A stretch of 64,000 nucleotides of DNA from Avena insularis (lineage: Eukaryota; Streptophyta; Magnoliopsida; Poales; Poaceae). Below are positions 59,201-64,000 of the stretch, piece by piece. Numbering within the stretch: the stretch's first letter is position 1; every line of letters begins with the position of its first letter. The stretch covers positions 351,548,329-351,612,328 of the forward strand of contig CM042686.1 of the NCBI GenBank assembly GCA_023614405.1, given 5' to 3'. The notes below the pieces were generated by a model. It was not told where the DNA came from and did no database searches. It worked only from the letters and a program-made list of their open reading frames with translations. The position numbers and the translations under genes are program-made.

Positions 59201-61060
59201 CAGCTAGAGTCATTGCATCTGTGTTCTTCTCATGAACCACACATGGATCCACCTAGTGTGATTGCATGTCTGTTATTTTCACAAACCACATATGGATCCA
59301 CCAGTGTCATTGCATGTCTGTTCTTTTCTTGAACAACACCCAGTGCCATTGCATGTCTGTTCCTCTAAACAAACCACGTAAGGATCCACCAGTGTCATTG
59401 CATGTCTGTTCTTTTCATGAACCACACATGGATCCACCAGTTTCATTGCATGTGTCTTCTTTTCATGAACCACAGCTAGAGTCATTACATGTGTGTTCTT
59501 CTAAACAAACCACACATGGATCCACCTAGTGTGATTGCATGTTTGTTCTTTTCACAAACCACACATGGATCCACCAGTGTCATTGCATGTGTGTTCTTTT
59601 CATGAACCATAGCTAGAGTCATTGCATGTCTGTTCTTTCCACAAACTACACATGGATCCACCTAGTGTGATTGCATGTATATTCTTTTCACAAACTACAC
59701 ATGGATCCACCGGTGTCATTGCATGTGTGTTCTTCTCATGAACCACAGCCAGTGGCATTGCATGTCTGTTCTTCTCACAAACCACATAAGGATCCACCAG
59801 TGTCATTGCATGTCTGATCTTCTAAACAAACCACACATGGATCCACCCAGTGTCATTGCATGTCTGTTCTTTTCATGAACCACAGCTAGAGTCATTGCAT
59901 GTCTGTGCTTTCCACAAACCAGATATGGATCCACCAGTGTCATTGCATGTCTATTATTTTTTATGAACCACACCTAGTGTCATTGCATGTTTGTTCCTCT
60001 AAACAAACCACACATGGATCCACCTTGTGTGATTGCATGTATGTTCTTTTCACAAACCACACATGGATCCACCAGTGTCATTGCATGTGTGTTCTTTTCA
60101 TGAACCATAGCTAGAGTCATTGCATGTGTGTTCTTCTAAACAAACCACACATGGATCCACCTAGTGTGATTGCATGTCTGTTCTTCTCATGAACCACACC
60201 CAGTGTCATTGGATGTGTGTTCTTCTCATGAACCACACAAGGATACACACCAGTGTCATTGCATGTGTGTTCCTCTCATGAACCACATATGGATCCCTCA
60301 AGTGTGATTGCATGTATGTTCTTCTCACAAACCACACATGGATCCACCGGTGTCATTGCATGTCTATTCTTTTCATAAACCACACCCAGTGTCATTGCAT
60401 GTTTGTTCCTCTCATAAACCACACATGGATCCACCAGTGTCATTGCATGTGTTTTCTTCTCATGAACCACAACCAGTGTCATTGCCTGTGTGTTCCTTTA
60501 ACAAACTACACATGGATCCACTAGTGTCATTGGATGTGTGGTCCTCTCATGAACCACATCTAGAGTCATTGCATGTGTGTTCTTCTCACAAACCACATAA
60601 CGATGCACCAGTGTCATTGCATGTCTGTTCTTCTCATGAACCACAGCTAGAGTCATTGCATGTCTATTCTTCTCACAAACCACATAAGGATACACCAGTG
60701 TCATTGCATGTGTGTTCTTCGCATGAACCACAGCTAGAGTCATTGCATGTCTGTTCTTCTCACAAACCACATAAGGATCCACCGGTGTCATTGGATGTGT
60801 ATTCTTCTCATGAACCACACATGGATCCACTAGTGTCATTGCATGTCTTCTCTTTTCATTAACCACAGTTAGAGTCGTTGCAAGTGTGTTCTTTTCACAA
60901 ACGACATATGGATCAACCAATGGCATTGCATGTGTGTTATTTTCACAAATCACATAGGGATCCACCCAGTGTGATTGCATGTGTGTTCTTGTCACAAACC
61001 ACATATGGATCCACCAGTGTCATTGCATGTCTGATCTTTTCACAAACCACATATGGATCC
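53280..61060. repeat. 48/39-bp satellite array, right segment (7.8 kb)
   Basis: Same monomers as the left segment, continuing in register across the Tat insertion and ending at GGATCC|TAATTAACC near 61,060. Measured examples: successive GGATCC sites at 53,604 and 53,652 (48 bp) and TGCATG sites at 53,669 and 53,708 (39 bp). Because 48 and 39 are multiples of three, repetitive ORFs appear on both strands (HMDPPVSLHVCSF on plus, HAMTLVDPCVVHEKN on minus). I treat these as by-products, not genes. Confidence 0.95.
53700..57340. repeat. ~1,222-bp higher-order repeat, three copies
   Basis: Diagnostic variants recur at a constant distance. ACAGCTAGAGTCATTCC lies at 53,831, 55,054 and 56,276. The variant GAACGATAGCTAGAGTTATT is near 54,014, 55,236 and 56,458. 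The GTTGTTCTCATGAACCA variant recurs with the same spacing. Each copy holds about 26 monomers. Beyond about 57,340 the order changes. Confidence 0.88.
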
Positions 61061-61493
61061 TAATTAACCTTAGGAGAGCCCTAACCTTATCCCCCCAATG
61101 GGTGGCCGTTAGACCGAGTCTTTTAGAAGGCACACCCTAACACAGTTGTTCTGCTTGACGATTGTTACATATCGTTCGATCGGGGCGCGTGGATGATTGG
61201 GATGGTCTTTGTGAGAGCGATCCGTGAGTAGGTTGTTCTGCAGCATGATTGGCCATGCTTGCTCTGGACAAACTGGCAACACCGGGCGCTCCCCTGTTAC
61301 GAGTGTCACGACTCACGAGTTCAGTGGGCCATATCCTAGTGTCACGTCCCCATTACTTCTCTTCCTCCCCGTACTTCTCTTCCTTCCCATTGAAGCCACT
61401 TTCCCCACTTCACTCCCATCCTGCCATAGCCGCAAGCCGACGGTGCCTCCATCCCAATCCCCTCTCCAGCTGCCACCCCCCTCCCCTCTCGCC
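61061..61493 (+). other. Upstream region/5' UTR of the GRF pseudogene
   Basis: Non-repetitive DNA after the array. Pyrimidine-rich sequence (TTCTCTTCCTCCCC, CCACCCCCCTCCCCTCTC) from about 61,350 looks like a grass 5' UTR. No clear TATA box identified. Confidence 0.4.
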
Positions 61494-62288
61494 ATGGGTT
61501 CAAGGGGAGACGGTGAGGAAACGCGTCATGACGACAGGGATGGTGATTTCGATGTGAGTTGTCTCATCTCTATCTCTATCATCTATGGCCAGTTATCTAT
61601 TTTTTGAGCTAGATCTAATATGTTTACTCATGTGTGTATGATGTGTTAGGCCAACCAGACGATGTATGACTCTGACTATCGCGGTTTAGCGGATGAAGAC
61701 AGTCCTCTACTATGTAAACATGGATATGTGCCTGCTAAATTTGTAGCGTTCGAAGGACGAAACGCAGGCAGGAGGTTTCTACGGTGTCAAGGACATCGTG
61801 CAATGATGCAAGGAGGAAGTTGCGGTGTTGTCAAATGGGTAGATCTAGAGTGGCCCAAATCGATGCAGAAAACGCTGGACAAACTATGGGATATGACTGT
61901 TGAGTTGAAATAATCCGTAGTCAGCTCACTTCTTGACAGTGGTGAGATGAAGCTATGGGACACAGTTGACACGACCAAGCTTAACTGAGATCTCAGGAGG
62001 GTGCAAGACAAGGTTAGCAAAGTCGAGAAGGAGAGGGACGTGGCATTAGCCCTGAAGGCTAAAGCAGAGCAAGAATTGACTCAAGCAAGGAATGATCTTC
62101 ATCAGGCCAAAGTCCTGCAGTTCACAACTACGAGTATTGACAAGTGCATGAGGAAAAATGCAGAGAAACAATTGAAGCTATGCAAGGAAGATGCTAAAAG
62201 GAAGGAGCAGACGATTCGATCCTTGCTCTCGCAGGAAGATGCACATCGGGTTAAGGTTAGAAAGATCAAGGAGATGTGTGATAACTAG
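61494..62288 (+). pseudogene. GRF-type zinc-finger protein, two in-frame stops
   Basis: Exon 1 (61,494-61,553; good start context GCCATGG) reads MGSRGDGEETRHDDRDGDFD and ends GAT|GTGAGT. Exon 2 starts at 61,650 after TTAG. It contains the GRF-finger pattern CKHG...GRRFLRCQ...SCGVVKWVD (the Cys/His and Gly-Arg-Phe positions of PF06839). After TAA at 61,911 the same frame continues (SVVSSLLDSGEMKLWDT, TGA at 61,986) into a coiled coil (VSKVEKERDVALALKAKAEQEL) and ends at 62,286-62,288. Plant GRF proteins often pair one finger with such a coiled coil, so the stops look like lesions. If the first TAA is genuine, the product is a 107-residue finger protein. Confidence 0.65.
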
Positions 62289-62600
62289 TTCTATTTAGCT
62301 TAAGATCCGTGCCTTTTTAAGTTGTAATAGTTGTACTTGTTGACCTAGCGGTCTGAACTATTGGCCCCGGAGTCCTGGGAGGAAAAAAATTGGTCGCCCG
62401 TTAACTGCTTAACCTGCATTACTTCCTTTTGTCGACCAATGCCCTTGGATATTTCGCCTGGCCGCTTCGTCCTCGTGTACAAATAGGAGGCGCCACAGCA
62501 CGTCGCTTCGTTGTCCATCCCCTCGTCCTCTCCAATCTCCACCGTGCCGTCGCTTCGTCGTCCATACCCTCGCTCCCTCTCCAATCTCCACCGTGCCGCC
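62289..62600 (+). other. Intergenic/promoter region
   Basis: 3' end of the GRF pseudogene followed by the presumed promoter and 5' UTR of the next ORF. TACAAATAGG at about 62,478 is a weak TATA-like element. A TCGCTTCGTCGTCCA sequence is locally duplicated (62,505 and 62,552). Confidence 0.4.
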
Positions 62601-63101
62601 ATGGAGATGCCCGTGCTGAACTTCTACGAGGCGGTGATGTTCGCGCACTTCGACATCCTCGCGCCGCCAGCCGCGACGGTGCCCCACGGATGGCGCATAA
62701 GCTATGCGGGCGTGCCGGTGGCTTTGCTCACTGGCCGAGCCGAGATGGAGAGCAAAATTGTGGCGTGCTGCCGCCAGATGCCCGTGTGGAAGAGGGCGCT
62801 GCCCCGGTACGCGACGGCAAGCCCGTACTGGCCGGCGCTGTTCAAGAAGGAGCGGAAGGCCAAGATTGGCAACCGCATCATTGACAGGCGCGTGGTGCAC
62901 CGGGATCTCCGCAACCGAGAAGGGCGGGAGAGGTTCTGGTCCGTCCCTGGACGGACCAAGTACACCGTCATCGCTGCCGCTTGCCGCGAAGAGGTGCTCC
63001 GTCTCGCGAACAATGCGGAAAATGTGGAGGTTCCGTCCGACAACGACGAGGAAGCCGGCGGCTCGGAGGACAGTGGCAGTGGAAGTGAAATTGTTGAATA
63101 G
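62601..63101 (+). CDS. Conserved-looking hypothetical protein, 166 residues
   Basis: An intact GC-rich ORF starting at ATG 62,601 in an excellent context (GCCGCCATGG). An in-frame ATG at 62,511 upstream is less likely because its extension is low-complexity. The product starts MEMPVLNFYEAVMFAHFDIL and has a hydrophobic patch VPVALLTG. A basic middle (KKERKAKIGNRIIDRRVVHRDLRNREGRERFW) leads to an acidic Ser/Glu tail (DNDEEAGGSEDSGSGSEIVE). I do not recognise a domain. Grass-like GC-rich codon use and the clean frame over 500 bp favour a real or recently functional gene. It might alternatively be a transposon passenger next to the GRF pseudogene. Confidence 0.5.
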   Translation: MEMPVLNFYEAVMFAHFDILAPPAATVPHGWRISYAGVPVALLTGRAEMESKIVACCRQMPVWKRALPRYATASPYWPALFKKERKAKIGNRIIDRRVVHRDLRNREGRERFWSVPGRTKYTVIAAACREEVLRLANNAENVEVPSDNDEEAGGSEDSGSGSEIVE

Positions 63102-63381
63102 TGGTTGAATTAATGTAGGATGTGAAATCACACCTTTGTTTAGAAGAATTTGTGGTTGAATTAATGAAATGCCTTGATTTAGATCTCTGTCTCGATTAAT
63201 TTGTGGAAGAATTTTTGATTTAGATCAATTTCTGCCTTGATTTAGATCTCTGTGCCGGATTGGGAACGTGACCGTGGACCAAAGAGCCCTTTTCTACTAG
63301 TGTATTCTGACATTGGTGGTTTGTTTAAACATAATCTATGTGGATTGTGCCGCATGCAAATGGCACAACCAATATTTATAA
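63102..63381 (+). other. 3' UTR/intergenic, short repeated motif
   Basis: TTGATTTAGATCTCTGT and close variants occur three times between 63,170 and 63,255. Otherwise nothing recognised. Confidence 0.35.
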
Positions 63382-63570
63382 AGTGGAAGCACGTACACCC
63401 GGTTACTGGAGATCCGGGAGCTTCGTCAGATGCAGGGGATGCAGGAGCAGAGAGGCGGTGAGATAGATGGGCTCAAGATTAGGCCACAAAGTGGTACTGA
63501 TTTCCTCCTCATCTGGGCATTATCGGTTGCCGTTGCTGCTTATGTTGCCACGTCGTTATGCAGCATCTGA
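63382..63570 (+). CDS. Short ORF with coiled coil and C-terminal membrane helix (possible exon)
   Basis: Open from the stop at 63,379 to TGA 63,568-63,570. It reads LLEIRELRQMQGMQEQRGGE and then a hydrophobic segment FLLIWALSVAVAAYVATSLC close to the C terminus. Plant GRF-finger proteins commonly end in such a helix, so this may be the last exon of a GRF-like gene or a separate remnant. There is no good start codon. Low confidence. Confidence 0.25.
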   Translation, partial: SGSTYTRLLEIRELRQMQGMQEQRGGEIDGLKIRPQSGTDFLLIWALSVAVAAYVATSLCSI

Positions 63571-63872
63571 AATAAGTTGTTGCTTCGTGGAGTGTGGCAG
63601 CTTAAATAATTTATTTATGTGCCACTTACATTCAGCCGTATTTGGAGACCTCCTGCCCCTCAGCAATCGTGGAACCGGTGCTACGTGTTTTCAGATAGCA
63701 GTGGCACAATCACAATTTCGGATTCAACTACTGACTCAGGCGTTTCCAAACCCTAAGTCGCGGTACATTTTACTCAAAGAACGTGGTTAGATTGTTTCGC
63801 CCAGCAACATGCCACACACAGAGCTCCAGAATTTAACAGAATTACATATATAGGTTCAAGTTCAACACATTA
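63571..63872. other. Intergenic region, 3' UTR of the minus-strand gene
   Basis: No gene supported. The region next to 63,873 is probably 3' UTR of the minus-strand gene entering from the right. Confidence 0.35.
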
Positions 63873-64000
63873 CTATGCATCTTCATTGCCAGCAGCCTTC
63901 TTCTGCAGCCTGGGTGCCAAGCCTTCATGTCCACTGGCTTCTTCATTTCCTGCCTTCTTCCTCTTCCTTGGTGCCAATTTACTTAGCTTCATGTACTCTG
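63873..64000 (-). CDS. C-terminal exon of a Lys/Arg-rich protein, runs off the window
   Basis: The minus-strand frame enters at the window edge and stops at TAG (63,873-63,875). It reads EYMKLSKLAPRKRKKAG, then GHEGLAPRLQKKAAGNEDA. The basic KRKK cluster suggests nuclear location. The repeated LAPR..KKA..GNE segments suggest an internal duplication. Family not identifiable from 42 residues. Confidence 0.45.
   Translation of the reverse strand, partial: EYMKLSKLAPRKRKKAGNEEASGHEGLAPRLQKKAAGNEDA

Noticed and set aside
38840..60850. CACTAGTGTCATTGC strings as CACTA transposon termini
   Set aside because: They are one base variant of the satellite monomer (CACCAGTGTC), recur many times and lack subterminal repeats.
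60308..60862. Long repetitive ORFs on both strands in the satellite (up to about 184 codons)
   Set aside because: They arise because monomer lengths are multiples of three and lack stops in some frames. They overlap on both strands, show no start context and break at every length variant.
38552..61060. CRISPR-like array of repeats and spacers
   Set aside because: Plant nuclear DNA. The whole monomer is repeated with no unique spacers, and no cas genes are present.
63252..63790. Plus-strand ORFs of 69 and 107 codons
   Set aside because: No motif, poor start context, and the overlapping short frame with a membrane helix is a better candidate.

Overview
This is a plant nuclear window, almost certainly from a large-genome cool-season grass (Pooideae, probably Triticeae such as wheat, barley, rye or a relative). 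The reasons are nested LTR retrotransposons of grass-typical lineages, a Sirevirus with GTCCGG-rich LTRs, long-LTR chromoviruses, CACTA DNA-transposon remains, and only a few short, degraded or low-copy gene models. No bacterial-style operons, rRNA genes or CRISPR arrays are present. Family names (Maximus-, Fatima-, Tekay/Del-, Tat-like) come from motif recognition and memory, not from a database search.

Layout. 1-1.1 kb: 3' exons of a minus-strand, CACTA-like or grass-specific gene remnant, including a Cys-rich exon that lay in a ~195-bp tandem duplication. 1,127-27,859: one Copia/Sirevirus with 1.27 and 1.32-kb LTRs and a perfect 5-bp target-site duplication (ACACT). Its gag is split by a 7.2-kb non-autonomous Gypsy element (4,113-11,318) and its reverse transcriptase by a truncated minus-strand Tekay/Del chromovirus (14,120-22,172). 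It ends with an env-like third ORF and repeated polypurine tracts. 27.9-32.1 kb: second copy of the duplicated exon, then a degraded, intron-containing Transposase_24-like gene and the right terminus of a CACTA transposon (32,075). 32.1-33.6 kb: a Copia LTR+PBS scrap and a LINE 3' fragment. 34.75-37.63 kb: a two-exon minus-strand gene with a zf-XS-like finger and its own TATA box. Its intron carries a dimeric ~661-bp repeat that forms six imperfect hairpins.

38.55-61.06 kb: a ~9.9-kb minisatellite/satellite array with 48/49-bp and 39/40-bp monomers, BamHI sites in the long monomers and a TGCATG core in nearly every monomer. Part of it is organised in a ~1,222-bp higher-order repeat. It is split by a 12.6-kb Tat-lineage Gypsy element (40,673-53,279, ~510-bp LTRs, perfect CAAAC duplication). 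That element carries a degraded sense gag-pol and, in antisense, a six-exon gene with phase-consistent introns encoding a Transposase_28-like/coiled-coil protein.

61.1-64 kb: a GRF-zinc-finger pseudogene, an intact GC-rich 166-codon ORF of unknown function, a short ORF with a C-terminal membrane helix, and the 3' end of a minus-strand Lys/Arg-rich gene running out of the window.

No retroelement here looks autonomous. All have stops or frameshifts, and three have substituted catalytic residues (Sirevirus integrase E to K, chromovirus integrase D to Y, Tat reverse transcriptase YVDD to YVDY). The observations I find most worth following are the antisense intron-bearing gene inside the Tat element, the RY-core satellite with its higher-order repeat, and the intronic hairpin array.
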